In this document: one piece after another, positions 1-9,492 of the stretch | Numbering within the stretch: position 1 is the first letter of the stretch | Layout: each line of letters starts with the position of its first letter | Assembly: GCA_964605155.1 (NCBI GenBank) | Contig: CAZSAK010000014.1 | Location: 7,906 to 71,905, forward strand | Direction of reading: 5' to 3' | Length of the DNA: 64,000 nucleotides | Source of the DNA: CAZSAK01 sp964605155 | Lineage (GTDB): Bacteria; Pseudomonadota; Gammaproteobacteria; SZUA-140 | Notes under the pieces: generated by a model | Seen by the model: the letters and a program-made list of their open reading frames with translations, nothing else | Told to the model about the DNA's origin: nothing | The model's database searches: none | Program-made: the position numbers and the translations under genes

Positions 1-510
1 TTTTTGAAAATCATAGGCAATACCGTAGATATGGGGTTTGTGCCAATAGCGACGATTTCTTAAATATGACAATGTGCGGTCATAAAACCCTCCGCCCATT
101 CCCAACCTGTTGCCATCGATGTCAAATGCCACCAGCGGTACCAGTACTAGGTCTAGCGAATATGCGCGGACCAGATGACGTGTTGAAACATCGGGTTCCG
201 GAATGCCATAACAGTTAGCCCGCAGGTAGGTATTTTGATTATAGGGCGCAAATCTCAGTTGATCCGTGATGAGGGTGTCCAGAACGGGGAGGTAACATTT
301 CTTCTTCATTATCCATGCATGCTGTATCAGCGGGGTGAGATCCAGTTCACCATCATTTGGCAGGTACACGGCGATGTTTTTACAGTTACGGTATACCCGA
401 AGACGGCGAATCCTTTTGCTGACGTGACCGGCTGCGATGCGTCGTTCCTTGTCTGATAGATTGCGGCGCTGGGCACGGATTATCTTACGGATTTTGGACC
501 GGGTGGGCAT
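1..510 (-). CDS. fau: 5-formyltetrahydrofolate cyclo-ligase (partial, C-terminus beyond window edge)
   Basis: Converts 5-formyl-THF to 5,10-methenyl-THF with ATP in the cytosol, clearing a folate that inhibits C1 enzymes such as those of the glycine cleavage system. I translated the reverse strand from the ATG at 508-510: 170 codons stay open to the window edge, starting MPTRSKIRKIIRAQRRNLSD. The family signature LGMGGGFYDRTL lies at about residues 136-147, and VLVPLVAFD precedes it. E. coli Fau is about 182 residues, so roughly the last 10-30 are missing. The order fau - 6S RNA - zapA on one strand matches E. coli. Confidence 0.93.
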   Translation of the reverse strand, partial: MPTRSKIRKIIRAQRRNLSDKERRIAAGHVSKRIRRLRVYRNCKNIAVYLPNDGELDLTPLIQHAWIMKKKCYLPVLDTLITDQLRFAPYNQNTYLRANCYGIPEPDVSTRHLVRAYSLDLVLVPLVAFDIDGNRLGMGGGFYDRTLSYLRNRRYWHKPHIYGIAYDFQK

Positions 511-564
511 GCTATGATCAAGAAACGATTATTAAAGTGGGTACAGATTATAGTTATTATCTAA

Positions 565-760
565 TGAGAGCAGCCCCCGCATACGTCGTCGTGAACACTC
601 GCCCTTGAACCAGCGGTTCAGGTGGGAACAACGGTGATATCTCAGGCTTCCCGCCAAATTGCGGGCTTGCACACTAACATCAGCTCTATATTCCCGGGTA
701 TTCATTTAGGCTCAAGAGTAATACCCGGTTCACTAACGGGCGCCGCAGGGGATGCCCAAA
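565..760 (-). ncRNA. ssrS: 6S RNA
   Basis: 6S RNA binds the sigma70 RNA polymerase holoenzyme and damps transcription in stationary phase. On the reverse strand the 3' half reads CCTGAACCGCTGGTTCAAGG followed by GCGAGTGTTCACGACGACG, close to the same part of E. coli 6S. The ends can close a stem: GCATCCCCTGC (reverse of 745-755) pairs with GCGGGGGCTGC (reverse of 570-580) with one mismatch. The enclosed length of about 190 nt fits 6S RNA, and the position between zapA and fau is the conserved gammaproteobacterial site. The exact ends are estimates. Confidence 0.85.
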
Positions 761-819
761 TCAAACTCAACAGGTGGTGTTAAGGAACCTGAATTGTTCA
801 GGATATTGTCAAGAGAACC

Positions 820-1134
820 TTACAATTCAACCTGTCTGCAATTGTTGACAGTGGTTTCCAACTTGTTCTGCAACACTCGCAATCTTTCATTTATCGTCTG
901 AGAAAATGTTTCTTTGAGTGATTTGTTATGGAGGGATTCATGGGCAATATTGAGTGCAGTCATGACCGCGATCCTGTCGACACCAACCACTCTGCCCGTC
1001 TCACGGACTTCCTTCATCTTCAGGTTCAGATAACTTGCCGACGACAGCAGGGCATCCCGTTCATCTTCCGGACATGCGATCCTGTATTCCTTGTCCAGGA
1101 TCTGGACGGTAACAGGCGTCGTATTACCTTTCAT
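820..1134 (-). CDS. zapA: Cell division protein ZapA
   Basis: Stabilises FtsZ protofilaments at the division ring. The 104-residue protein has the ZapA N-terminal fold (VTVQILDKEYRIACPEDE) followed by a long helical region that forms the coiled-coil dimer; VDRIAVMTALNIAHE is typical of the family. The length matches ZapA (about 100-110). Its ATG overlaps the stop of the upstream ZapB-like gene by 4 nt (ATGA), so the two are probably translationally coupled. 6S RNA and fau follow downstream on the same strand. Confidence 0.92.
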   Translation of the reverse strand: MKGNTTPVTVQILDKEYRIACPEDERDALLSSASYLNLKMKEVRETGRVVGVDRIAVMTALNIAHESLHNKSLKETFSQTINERLRVLQNKLETTVNNCRQVEL

Positions 1135-1391
1135 AGTTCCATCTCCATGGTCTTGAGTCGCTTGATTACTGCTTCCATCTTGTTACGAACTAGGCTGTTT
1201 GTCTCAATCAGCTTGATGCGATCCGATGTCAGCGGTTGTTGCTGACTGCGCAACAGGCTATTTTCGGTATGCAGTCGTTCACACAACTGAACGAGTTCTT
1301 CGATGCTGGACTCCAGCATATCCAGTTCTGGTCGTTGCTCATTGGATGAGGTTTCCTGTTCCATCCTATAAATATAGAGCGCTGCATCCAT
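1131..1391 (-). CDS. ZapB-like / TIGR02449-type coiled-coil cell division protein
   Basis: A protein of 86 residues, almost wholly helical and coiled-coil in character (LDMLESSIEELVQLCERLHT, then LIETNSLVRNKMEAVIKRLK). Proteins of this type sit directly before zapA in many gammaproteobacteria and are annotated as ZapB or TIGR02449 family. ZapB links ZapA to the MatP-bound terminus, so a division role is inferred from kinship and position. The start could be M1 or the ATG 9 codons in (MEQETSSNEQ). The stop overlaps zapA by 4 nt. Confidence 0.75.
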   Translation of the reverse strand: MDAALYIYRMEQETSSNEQRPELDMLESSIEELVQLCERLHTENSLLRSQQQPLTSDRIKLIETNSLVRNKMEAVIKRLKTMEMEL

Positions 1392-1849
1392 AAGGTCAAC
1401 GGTTAGTAAGATGACCGATTTAATGACCAGTCCAGCGGTCTGGATACTGCGTACGGAATCTGCATTGTGTAATATCGTGTACCGTCAAATTTCTTACTGC
1501 TGCCCTGCATCCCGGTCCTGGAATCATCAAGGTTATAGGATGGGTTTTTATATTTTTCAATAGGTTGCCTCGCGGTTATTATGCAATGCGAACCGGATCC
1601 ATTGCGATCTGTCCGGCAATGTCATCAACGTATCTATACAGAGATATGTCAAAGGATATATTGTGGGATGTTTGCGGTGGTAATTACGAGGCTGCACGAC
1701 GTCCTTAGACTGAATCCACTAGCAACGGCTAGTTGAATTATTTAAGACATCAACACTCATGATTTTTTAATACAGGCCAATATATTGTGAGGGTCATGTT
1801 ATTCAAGGCGCGTGACCGGGTAACTGTTTTTCAATATCGGAGAGGTTGG
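1392..1849. other. Divergent intergenic region zapB-like / ygfB
   Basis: About 460 nt between two divergently transcribed operons, so it should hold promoters for both. Near the ygfB side the sequence becomes AT-rich (about 1738-1790). I see no RNA gene, no convincing ORF and no clear terminator. Confidence 0.5.
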
Positions 1850-2503
1850 ATGAGCCAAGTGAAATTGATGACAAATCACAGGAAGGCCGTGGATTTTAGT
1901 GAAATAGACACGGTTTTGGAGCGTCTCGGCGTGATCTACGCGGCATCCGAGATTCACGGTGTCCTGTGCGGACTGTTATGTGTTAAAGGTTATGTTTCCT
2001 ACGATGACTGGATCGCATTATTGCATGAAGAACAAAAGATCCAGCCAAGATGGTTTAAAGAAGGAATAAGCGACGATAATCCTGCGGGCTTGCAGCCTGA
2101 CGCGGAGGAAACAGCAACCAGTGAGTGGGGTCTGTTGCAGGATTTATATGATGAAACCTTAACTCAGCTCAATGATGATGATTACGGATTTTCATTGCTA
2201 CTGCCCGACGATGAACAACCGCTTCGCAGGCGAACGGAGGCATTGGTGGAATGGTGCGACGGTTTTTTATTCGGGCTGGGCGCAGGTGAAATCAAGGATT
2301 TTGCCCAATTGCCGGACGATGTAAACGAGATCAGCCATGACCTGGCGGAAATTTCACGGGCCTACCATGAAGATGAAACCACCGAGGCCGATGAGGTCGC
2401 CTATACCGAGTTGGTTGAATATGTACGCGTGGGTGTCCTGGTTATCTATGAAGCGTTGCAGGTCACCCGGGAGGCAAGGGCTGGAACCAAGGTGTTGCAT
2501 TAG
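1850..2503 (+). CDS. ygfB: UPF0149 family protein (YgfB-like)
   Basis: A UPF0149/YgfB family protein of unassigned biochemical role; in E. coli and Pseudomonas ygfB also lies directly upstream of pepP. Typical segments are EIHGVLCGLLC near the N-terminus, EWCDGFLFGLG in the second half and YTELVEYVRVGVLVIYEAL at the C-terminus. I chose the ATG at 1850 because GGAGAGG stands 5-6 nt before it; a longer form from 1787 (GTG) would add 21 residues that do not look like the family. The protein is acidic, 217 residues against about 190 in E. coli. It leads the pepP-ubiH-ubiI cluster. Confidence 0.85.
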   Translation: MSQVKLMTNHRKAVDFSEIDTVLERLGVIYAASEIHGVLCGLLCVKGYVSYDDWIALLHEEQKIQPRWFKEGISDDNPAGLQPDAEETATSEWGLLQDLYDETLTQLNDDDYGFSLLLPDDEQPLRRRTEALVEWCDGFLFGLGAGEIKDFAQLPDDVNEISHDLAEISRAYHEDETTEADEVAYTELVEYVRVGVLVIYEALQVTREARAGTKVLH

Positions 2504-2648
2504 TAAAAACAGTCAACATTAGCCATAGGGGAATCCGGAACCTCACTTCTTCATCACTATTTTATCGCTGACCCTACCTGAATCACCCGCCTCCATATAC
2601 AATTGTCCCTGATTTCGTCATTTAGGATCAGGATTCTCTATCAAGCCA

Positions 2649-3965
2649 ATGAACCTGAAAGAATTCGCAAAGCGCCGAATCCAGTTGATGGATATGATAG
2701 GGGAGGACAGTATTGTCATCTTGCCGTCAACGCCAGTCAGTTACAGAAACAGGGATGTTGAACACCCTTATCGTCCCGACAGTGACTTTTACTATCTGAC
2801 GGGTTTCCCCGAACCAGAGGCGGTGGCGATATTGATTCCGAAGCGCAAGCAAGGGGAATTCATACTGTTCTGTCGCGAACGGGATCCAAAAATGGAAATC
2901 TGGACCGGGCCGTATATCGGTCAAGAACGTGCCTGTTCTATATATGGTGCCAACGATGCCTTTCCAATCAATGATATTGATGAGATCCTGCCCGGCCTGC
3001 TGGAAGACCGTGAAAAGGTGTATTACACCATGGGCAGTTATCAGGAATTTGATCACAGGCTGATGGAATGGCTTAATCAGATACGACAGAAATCACGCGC
3101 CGGCGTTCATACGCCGGCGGAATTCGTTGCCCTCGATCATCTGCTGCATGAGATGCGTCTGTTCAAAAGTACCGGTGAGATAAAGGCCATGCGCCGGGCA
3201 GCCAGGATTTCAGCAGCGGCGCATCGCCGGGCGATGCAGGCATGTACGCCGGGAATGATGGAATATCAGATAGAAGCTGAATTGATCCATGAATTCATGC
3301 GCAACGGTTGCCGTTCACCCGCCTATCCACCCATCGTAGGCGGCGGTTCGAATGCCTGCATATTGCACTATACGGACAACAGCGCGGAACTGAATCACGG
3401 TGATTTGTTATTGATCGATGCCGGCGCCGAATATGACGGCTATGCCGCGGATATCACCCGTACCTTTCCTGTGAACGGACGTTTTACCAAGGCGCAGGCG
3501 ATGATATACGAGGTCGTGCTGGCCGCCCAAGAGGCAGCGATCAAGAAGGTCAAACCGGGCAATCACTGGAACGACCCACATAACGCTGCCGTACGGGTCT
3601 TGACCAAGGGGCTGCTGGAGCTCGGTTTGTTAAAGGGCGGTCTGCGTGAATTGATCAAGGCAGAGGCCTATCGACGGTTTTATATGCATCGTACCGGCCA
3701 CTGGCTGGGTATGGATGTACATGATGTGGGTGATTACAAGATCGGGAATGCCTGGCGTTTGCTGGAGACGGGGATGGTCCTGACCATCGAACCGGGGATA
3801 TATATCCCGGAACGTAGTAAGGGGGTGGCGAAGAAGTGGTGGAACATCGGTATCCGTATCGAGGATGATGTGCTGGTCACGCGTGACGGTAATGAAGTGC
3901 TGAGCAGAGACGCACCAAAGTCGATCGCTGATATCGAATCCATCATGGCAGGGGAGACGGTATAA
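2649..3965 (+). CDS. pepP: Xaa-Pro aminopeptidase P
   Basis: Cytosolic metallopeptidase that removes N-terminal residues preceding proline. 438 residues, the usual length. The N-terminal AMP_N domain (RNRDVEHPYRPDSDFYYLTG) is followed by the pita-bread M24 domain with the dinuclear metal ligands visible: DAGAEYDGYAADITRTFP (two Asp), HRTGHWLGMDVHD (His) and two Glu in TIEPGIYIPE and IRIEDD. pepP next to ubiH is conserved in gammaproteobacteria; only 2 nt separate its stop from ubiH. Confidence 0.95.
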   Translation: MNLKEFAKRRIQLMDMIGEDSIVILPSTPVSYRNRDVEHPYRPDSDFYYLTGFPEPEAVAILIPKRKQGEFILFCRERDPKMEIWTGPYIGQERACSIYGANDAFPINDIDEILPGLLEDREKVYYTMGSYQEFDHRLMEWLNQIRQKSRAGVHTPAEFVALDHLLHEMRLFKSTGEIKAMRRAARISAAAHRRAMQACTPGMMEYQIEAELIHEFMRNGCRSPAYPPIVGGGSNACILHYTDNSAELNHGDLLLIDAGAEYDGYAADITRTFPVNGRFTKAQAMIYEVVLAAQEAAIKKVKPGNHWNDPHNAAVRVLTKGLLELGLLKGGLRELIKAEAYRRFYMHRTGHWLGMDVHDVGDYKIGNAWRLLETGMVLTIEPGIYIPERSKGVAKKWWNIGIRIEDDVLVTRDGNEVLSRDAPKSIADIESIMAGETV

Positions 3966-3967
3966 CA

Positions 3968-5215
3968 ATGACAGGGGAATATGATTATGATGTATTGATC
4001 GTCGGTGGCGGCCTCGTTGGCGCCAGCCTTGCGTGCGCTCTTGGCGGCCACCCTCTCAGGGTGGGTATCATTGAGGCCCATCCCTTCGATGCCGATACAC
4101 AACCGAGTTACGATGACAGGAGTGTTGCGATTGCCTATGGCGCGCGCCGCATCTTCGAGGGGATGGGGCTGTGGGAATCTTTGGCTGTCGATGCTACACC
4201 GATAGAAAGGATTCATGTTTCTGACCGGGGGCATTTCGGAGTTACACGACTTGCCGCATCCGATACGAATTTTGAGGCATTGGGTTATGTCATCGAGAAT
4301 CGCGTCCTGGGTAAGACCTTTGCCAAGACCATTCCCGCGCATCCCAATCTGGAATTAGTGTGTCCGGCACATCTGCTGGCGATAAAGATCGATGACACCG
4401 TTGTACGGGCCGGTATCAGACAGGGTGGGTCGAGGAGGACATTGTCGGCACGACTGATCATCGGTGCCGACGGGGGACATTCGCAGGTGCGCAAATATAT
4501 GGGTATAGACGCGACCATGCATGATTACGGCCAGACGGCAATCATTGCCAATATCACGCCTGGTATTCAACATCGCAATACTGCCTATGAAAGATTTACC
4601 GAGTATGGCCCGTTGGCGATGCTACCGATGTCACAAAATCGCTGTTCATTGGTGTGGACCATGGCTGGTAACGACAGTGCCAGGGCGCTAGAGTTGAGCC
4701 ACAAGGCATTTATCGACAATCTGCAACGGTGTTTCGGTTACAGACTGGGAAGACTCGAAATAGCCGGTAAACGCCATGCGTACCCTTTGTCCCTGTTACG
4801 CGCACAGCAACATATCGTTCCCCGTCTGACGCTCATCGGTAATGCAGCGCATACCCTGCATCCGGTCGCCGGGCAGGGTTTTAACTTGGGGTTAAGGGAT
4901 GTCGCCGTACTGGCGGAAATCCTGCTCGAGGCCATAAACAGCGGGGATGACCCGGGGGATATCGCCGTGCTTGATCGTTACCGGCGCTGGCGCAGGCGGG
5001 ATCAGGCTGCTGTCATGGCGTTTACCGACGGCATTGTACGTGTATTTTCAAACGCGTTCCCGCCGCTGGTAATGGCGCGCAACATCGGTCTTGTTGCCCT
5101 GGATGTGTTAGCGCCTCTGAAACAAGGACTGTTGCGTCGTACCATGGGTTTGTCAGGTAGACTGCCCCTCCTGGGACGTGGGATGACATTGCATACCTTG
5201 CAGGATGATCGATGA
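3968..5215 (+). CDS. ubiH: 2-octaprenyl-6-methoxyphenol hydroxylase (UbiH)
   Basis: FAD monooxygenase of aerobic ubiquinone synthesis. 415 residues with the Rossmann dinucleotide motif DVLIVGGGLVGASLACALG at the N-terminus, the NAD(P)H/FAD motif IGADGGHSQVRKYMGI in the middle and the second FAD motif LIGNAAHTLHPVAGQGFNLG near residue 290. The order pepP-ubiH-ubiI supports UbiH over the other family members. It starts 2 nt after pepP, so the two are very likely one transcript. Confidence 0.9.
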   Translation: MTGEYDYDVLIVGGGLVGASLACALGGHPLRVGIIEAHPFDADTQPSYDDRSVAIAYGARRIFEGMGLWESLAVDATPIERIHVSDRGHFGVTRLAASDTNFEALGYVIENRVLGKTFAKTIPAHPNLELVCPAHLLAIKIDDTVVRAGIRQGGSRRTLSARLIIGADGGHSQVRKYMGIDATMHDYGQTAIIANITPGIQHRNTAYERFTEYGPLAMLPMSQNRCSLVWTMAGNDSARALELSHKAFIDNLQRCFGYRLGRLEIAGKRHAYPLSLLRAQQHIVPRLTLIGNAAHTLHPVAGQGFNLGLRDVAVLAEILLEAINSGDDPGDIAVLDRYRRWRRRDQAAVMAFTDGIVRVFSNAFPPLVMARNIGLVALDVLAPLKQGLLRRTMGLSGRLPLLGRGMTLHTLQDDR

Positions 5216-5233
5216 AACCGTTTCAATCATTCG

Positions 5234-6442
5234 ATGTCTGACCGTTTTGATGTTGTGATTGTGGGAGCCGGCATGGTCGGCAGCACCCTGGCCTGTTCAT
5301 TGGGCGCGACCTCACTGCGTGTGGCTGTATTGGAGGCGCATCAACCGCAAATGCAGTGGGACGACGACAGCATCGACATGCGGGTGTCCGCGATCACTGC
5401 GGCATCTCAGCAGATATTCATCCGGCTGGGGGTATGGCAGGACATGGTTGCACAGCGTGTCAGCCCGTTCCGGGAAATGCATGTATGGGATGAGGGCGGT
5501 CACGGCGAGATTCATTTCGACAGTGCTGACATCGGTGAAGAACGTCTGGGGTATATAATCGAAAACCGCGTAATCCAGAGGGCGCTACTGGATAAAATGG
5601 AAAACCTCGCGAATATCGAATTGATCAGTCCGGTCCGTCTTGAGTCCATGAAAATCACGGCCGAATCAGGCGAACTGCAGCTTGAAGGAGGCCGCTGCCT
5701 GACAGCCAGATTGGTCGTTGGCGCCGACGGCGCGAACTCCCATGTGCGGCAACTGGCTGGCATCGGCACCCAGGGCTGGCCATATGATCAGAAGGCCGTT
5801 GTTGCATCTGTCAGGACCACCTTGTCACATCGTGAGACCGCCTGGCAGAGGTTCCTGCCAGACGGACCGTTGGCCTTTTTGCCGTTGAATAACGGCAGAT
5901 GTTCTATTGTGTGGACGACATCACCTGAGCATGCTGGTGAACTGCTGCATATGGACGACCAGGCATTCATGGTTGAGTTGACACATGCATTCGACACCAG
6001 ATTGGGTGAGGTGGTGGAGTGCGGGCCTCGTGCCGCATTTCCGCTACGTTTGCAACATTCGATCAATTATGTCAGGGAGCGTCTGGCATTGATCGGCGAT
6101 GCGGCACATACAATCCATCCACTGGCGGGACAGGGGGTCAACCTGGGGCTGCTGGATGCAGCAGCGTTGTTGGATGTGCTCAGTGATGCTGTAATGAAGG
6201 GGCGTGATATCGGCGCTTATTATGTGCTGAGGCGTTACGAGCGTTGGCGTAAAGGTGACAATCTGGTCGTCATGGCGGTGATGGATGGTTTCAAACGTCT
6301 GTTCGGAAGTTCATTCGTGCCGTTACGTATATTCAGGAATGCGGGCCTAAACATCACTAACGGCTTGTTACCTGTAAAGACCCGGATCATCGAGCATGCC
6401 ATGGGTCTCAAGGGTGATCTTCCTCGATTGGCGCGTCCATGA
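5234..6442 (+). CDS. ubiI: FAD-dependent ubiquinone hydroxylase UbiI/VisC family
   Basis: Paralogue of the preceding gene in ubiquinone synthesis; UbiI hydroxylates C5 of the ring in E. coli. 402 residues with the same three FAD signatures: DVVIVGAGMVGSTLACSLG, VGADGANSHVRQLAGI and LIGDAAHTIHPLAGQGVNLG. Position after ubiH matches E. coli visC/ubiI. UbiF-type specificity cannot be excluded from sequence alone, because regioselectivity varies among these paralogues. It starts 18 nt after ubiH. Confidence 0.85.
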   Translation: MSDRFDVVIVGAGMVGSTLACSLGATSLRVAVLEAHQPQMQWDDDSIDMRVSAITAASQQIFIRLGVWQDMVAQRVSPFREMHVWDEGGHGEIHFDSADIGEERLGYIIENRVIQRALLDKMENLANIELISPVRLESMKITAESGELQLEGGRCLTARLVVGADGANSHVRQLAGIGTQGWPYDQKAVVASVRTTLSHRETAWQRFLPDGPLAFLPLNNGRCSIVWTTSPEHAGELLHMDDQAFMVELTHAFDTRLGEVVECGPRAAFPLRLQHSINYVRERLALIGDAAHTIHPLAGQGVNLGLLDAAALLDVLSDAVMKGRDIGAYYVLRRYERWRKGDNLVVMAVMDGFKRLFGSSFVPLRIFRNAGLNITNGLLPVKTRIIEHAMGLKGDLPRLARP

Positions 6443-6467
6443 AACCACTAACGGCGCGGTTTGTGGG

Positions 6468-7703
6468 ATGAATCTATTCGATATTATTGCAATCCTTATC
6501 ACCATTTCGGCGGTCTTCAGTTACATCAACCATCGTTATATACGCATGCCTGCTAGTATCGGGTTGATGCTGATTGCCCTGCTGATGTCATTATCGCTGA
6601 TCGCCATGAATCATCTCGGCCTGGATCTGGTGCCGCGGGTAACCAGGTTACTCGAAAGCATTGACTTCAGTGACACCCTGATGCACGGGATGTTGAGTTT
6701 TCTGCTGTTTGCCGGTGCCCTGCACGTCAATATCAATGACCTTGTGAGGGAAAAATGGGCGATTACCCTGCTCGCCACAATTGGCGTGCTGCTTTCAACG
6801 GTTCTTGTCGGCTATACATCGTCATGGGTGCTCGGCCGTTTCGGTATCGAACTACCCTTGATTTACTGCATGCTATTCGGTGCCCTTATATCGCCAACCG
6901 ATCCGATTGCTGTATTGGGTATTCTCAAGACGGCGGGAGTACCCAACAGTCTCGAAACCAAGATTGCCGGTGAATCCCTGTTTAATGACGGGGTCGGGGT
7001 GGTTGTATTCATTGTCTTATTGGGGATCGCGAGCGGGGAACATCAGGCAACCTTTGGCAGTGTTATAGAGTTGCTGGTGCGGGAGGTCGCGGGTGGGATC
7101 TTGTTCGGCCTTGCAATCGGTGGCTTGTCATTCGTAATGCTGAAAAATATCGATAATTATCAGGTCGAGATACTTATCACCCTGGCGCTGGTCACAGGCG
7201 GTTATGCGCTCGCCCAGGTGTTGCAAGTCTCAGGCCCGATCACTATTGTGATCGCGGGTCTATTGATAGGCAATCACGGCCGCTTTCTTGCGATGTCGGA
7301 TACGACCCGCGAACATCTTGATATGTTCTGGGAACTGGTGGACGAGATCCTCAATGGAGTGCTGTTCGTTTTGATCGGCCTGGAAGTGCTGGTGTTAACC
7401 CTGTCGATGAATTATGTAGTGGCGGGTATTTTTATCATCCCACTGGTACTGATTGCACGTTTTATCAGTGTCGGTCTGCCAGTCGGGGTCCTGCGCCTGA
7501 AGCGTAAATTTACCGCGAATACCGTGCGTATCATGACATGGGGGGGGTTAAGGGGCGGGATTTCCATTGCGCTTGCCTTGTCGCTGTCGGCTGGACCGGA
7601 GCGCGACACCATACTGACAGTGACCTATATGGTGGTGGTGTTTTCCATCCTTGTACAAGGGCTTACCATCAGTCGCATGGTGCGACAGTTGCCGACTGAA
7701 TAA
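6468..7703 (+). CDS. Na+/H+ antiporter, CPA1/NhaP family
   Basis: Inner-membrane cation/proton antiporter, about 411 residues with 11-12 hydrophobic segments. The family core is clear: FGALISPTDPIAVLGIL and GESLFNDGVGVVVFIVLLGI, where FNDG is the CPA1 ion-binding Asn-Asp, and WGGLRGGISIALALSL near the C-terminus. I chose the ATG at 6468 (MNLFDIIAILIT), where the first membrane segment begins; the longer reading from 6396 overlaps ubiI and adds 24 polar residues. The downstream NhaP regulatory TrkA_C tail is absent. Sodium or potassium specificity cannot be told. Confidence 0.88.
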   Translation: MNLFDIIAILITISAVFSYINHRYIRMPASIGLMLIALLMSLSLIAMNHLGLDLVPRVTRLLESIDFSDTLMHGMLSFLLFAGALHVNINDLVREKWAITLLATIGVLLSTVLVGYTSSWVLGRFGIELPLIYCMLFGALISPTDPIAVLGILKTAGVPNSLETKIAGESLFNDGVGVVVFIVLLGIASGEHQATFGSVIELLVREVAGGILFGLAIGGLSFVMLKNIDNYQVEILITLALVTGGYALAQVLQVSGPITIVIAGLLIGNHGRFLAMSDTTREHLDMFWELVDEILNGVLFVLIGLEVLVLTLSMNYVVAGIFIIPLVLIARFISVGLPVGVLRLKRKFTANTVRIMTWGGLRGGISIALALSLSAGPERDTILTVTYMVVVFSILVQGLTISRMVRQLPTE

Positions 7704-8406
7704 CCAACCACTTTCGGGGAAAAACTGATAACGATCTAGTCCTGATAGTATTCAGGTATATCCCGGAGTGCCGGTGCCGGGGTTTATCTGATGCAAAACT
7801 TCATGCGTTTTAAATAGATGCATCCAACAATTAATCATGTAGCAGCGGTGTTGCAGTTCGTGCGACCGGCCGATCAATGCCGTCGGTCCGAATCGTGAGC
7901 GCGGTTGAGAGACACCGCATCCTTGTGGTGCATGAATGTCTTTCGTGATATTCCCCAATTGCAGTGTTCCTTTATCCATCTAGACATTTCTCAGCACAGG
8001 GACAAGTGTACATACGCGGCATCCCTGTTTTGTTGATTGGTACATTATCCTGCATTGTTGGGCAACTGGATCGGCATCGGGAAAATCGCTTGGTTTTAGC
8101 TGTGACTCCAGTTATAGTTTTGCGCAAAACAGGTTTTTTCGAGGGTACCACCGGAAACTGAAAAGCCATTTGAGGTGTTTTCCGGATGATCATGGATCAA
8201 CGATGGTTTCACAAATAAGTTCCATCGATCAGACACTTGACCAGGCTATCGAGTAAGTGTGCCGATAACGCGCAATACCGATGGCGTGTCCGTATCAAAG
8301 GCTGTCTTAAGGCAAATACCATGTTCAGAATGCGGGCATCGACCCGCTGTAGCGTCAAGTTTGATTGTCGCGAAATCCATATAAGTCAGTTCAACAGGAT
8401 TCTAGG
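7704..8406. other. Intergenic region upstream of gcvT
   Basis: About 700 nt with no ORF I can support on either strand. It must contain the gcv promoter. I looked for a glycine riboswitch (conserved core with CTCTCAGGCAAAAGGAC-type ending) and did not find one. Short AT/GC-mixed ORFs of 65-90 codons here have no recognisable features. Confidence 0.5.
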
Positions 8407-9492
8407 ATGGGAAAGAAAACACCGCTGTTTGATGAACATGGCCGGCTCGGTGCAAAGATCGTTGATTTCGGCGGTTGGGATATGCCTTTGCACTATGGAT
8501 CACAGATAGAGGAACATAATATTGTCCGCAACGATGCCGGCATGTTTGATGTTTCGCATATGACGGTGGTCGATGTGGTTGGTGGTCAGGCGCGACGGTT
8601 TCTCAGTCACCTGCTGGCGAACGATATTCAACGGTTAAAACAAAAAGGCAAGGCCCTGTATAGCTGTATGTTGAATGAACAGGCAGGTATTATCGACGAC
8701 CTGATCGCGTTTTATATTGAAGATGATCACTACCGTCTGGTGGTCAACGCCGCCACCCGGGACAAGGACATCGACTGGATGACCCGTCTTGGAAGTAATT
8801 ATGATATCCGCATAGATGAGCGGGACGATGTGGCGATGATAGCAGTACAAGGTCCGCACGCCCGTGACAAGGTCCATAGGCTGATGGATGAGTCCCAGCG
8901 GCATGCACTGGAAAAACTGGTGCCCTTTCATTCACTGAATCCCGGGGATATGTTTATCTCACGCACTGGATATACAGGTGAAGACGGTTATGAAATCATT
9001 CTTCCTGCGGCTAAGACAGTCGAATTTTGGCGGGCATTATTGCAGGAGGGCGTCAAACCTGCTGGACTGGGCGCGCGCGATACCTTGCGTCTCGAGGCGG
9101 GGTTGAACCTGTATGGTACCGATATGGACGAGACGACCACACCGTTGGAATCCGGCCTGGGATGGACCATCGCCTGGGAGCCTGTGGAGCGCGAATTTAT
9201 GGGTAGAGCTTCCCTCGAGGCGAAAAGCATGGACTCTGCCACTAAGAGATTCGTCGGCCTGATCCTGAACGACCGTGGTGTCCTGCGCAGTCACCAGCGG
9301 ATCATTAAAGATAACAGGGAGGTGGGTGAAGTCACCAGTGGCACGTTTTCACCTGTTTTGGGCAAGGCGATCGCCTTTGCACGTATCGCGGCCGATGTCG
9401 AAAATGACTGCCTGGTAGAGATGCGAGGACGGCAGTTGCCCGCGCGGATCGTCAAACCGCCTTTTGTCAAACACGGCAAGGCTTGCTATTGA
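8407..9492 (+). CDS. gcvT: Glycine cleavage system T protein (aminomethyltransferase)
   Basis: Transfers the methylene group from the lipoyl arm of GcvH to tetrahydrofolate, releasing ammonia. 361 residues. Diagnostic segments are MGKKTPLFDEHG, KIVDFGGWDMPLHYGS (substrate pocket), DVSHMTVVDV, ISRTGYTGEDGYEI and GLGARDTLRLEAGLNLYG. The ATG at 8407 follows AGGATTCTAGG and gives the usual N-terminus; a TTG at 8365 would add 14 residues. First gene of the gcv cluster, followed by gcvH, gcvPA, tpx, gcvPB. Confidence 0.95.
   Translation: MGKKTPLFDEHGRLGAKIVDFGGWDMPLHYGSQIEEHNIVRNDAGMFDVSHMTVVDVVGGQARRFLSHLLANDIQRLKQKGKALYSCMLNEQAGIIDDLIAFYIEDDHYRLVVNAATRDKDIDWMTRLGSNYDIRIDERDDVAMIAVQGPHARDKVHRLMDESQRHALEKLVPFHSLNPGDMFISRTGYTGEDGYEIILPAAKTVEFWRALLQEGVKPAGLGARDTLRLEAGLNLYGTDMDETTTPLESGLGWTIAWEPVEREFMGRASLEAKSMDSATKRFVGLILNDRGVLRSHQRIIKDNREVGEVTSGTFSPVLGKAIAFARIAADVENDCLVEMRGRQLPARIVKPPFVKHGKACY

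Noticed and set aside
820..1245. ORF on the + strand (928-1245) across zapA
   Set aside because: Antisense shadow of zapA/zapB-like, with no protein family and no Shine-Dalgarno.
7752..8193. Small ORFs before gcvT on both strands
   Set aside because: No recognisable motif, no Shine-Dalgarno worth naming, and codon use not convincing; kept as intergenic.
8200..8406. Glycine riboswitch before gcvT
   Set aside because: I searched both strands for the conserved core and the CTCTCAGGCAAAAGGAC-type ending and found neither.
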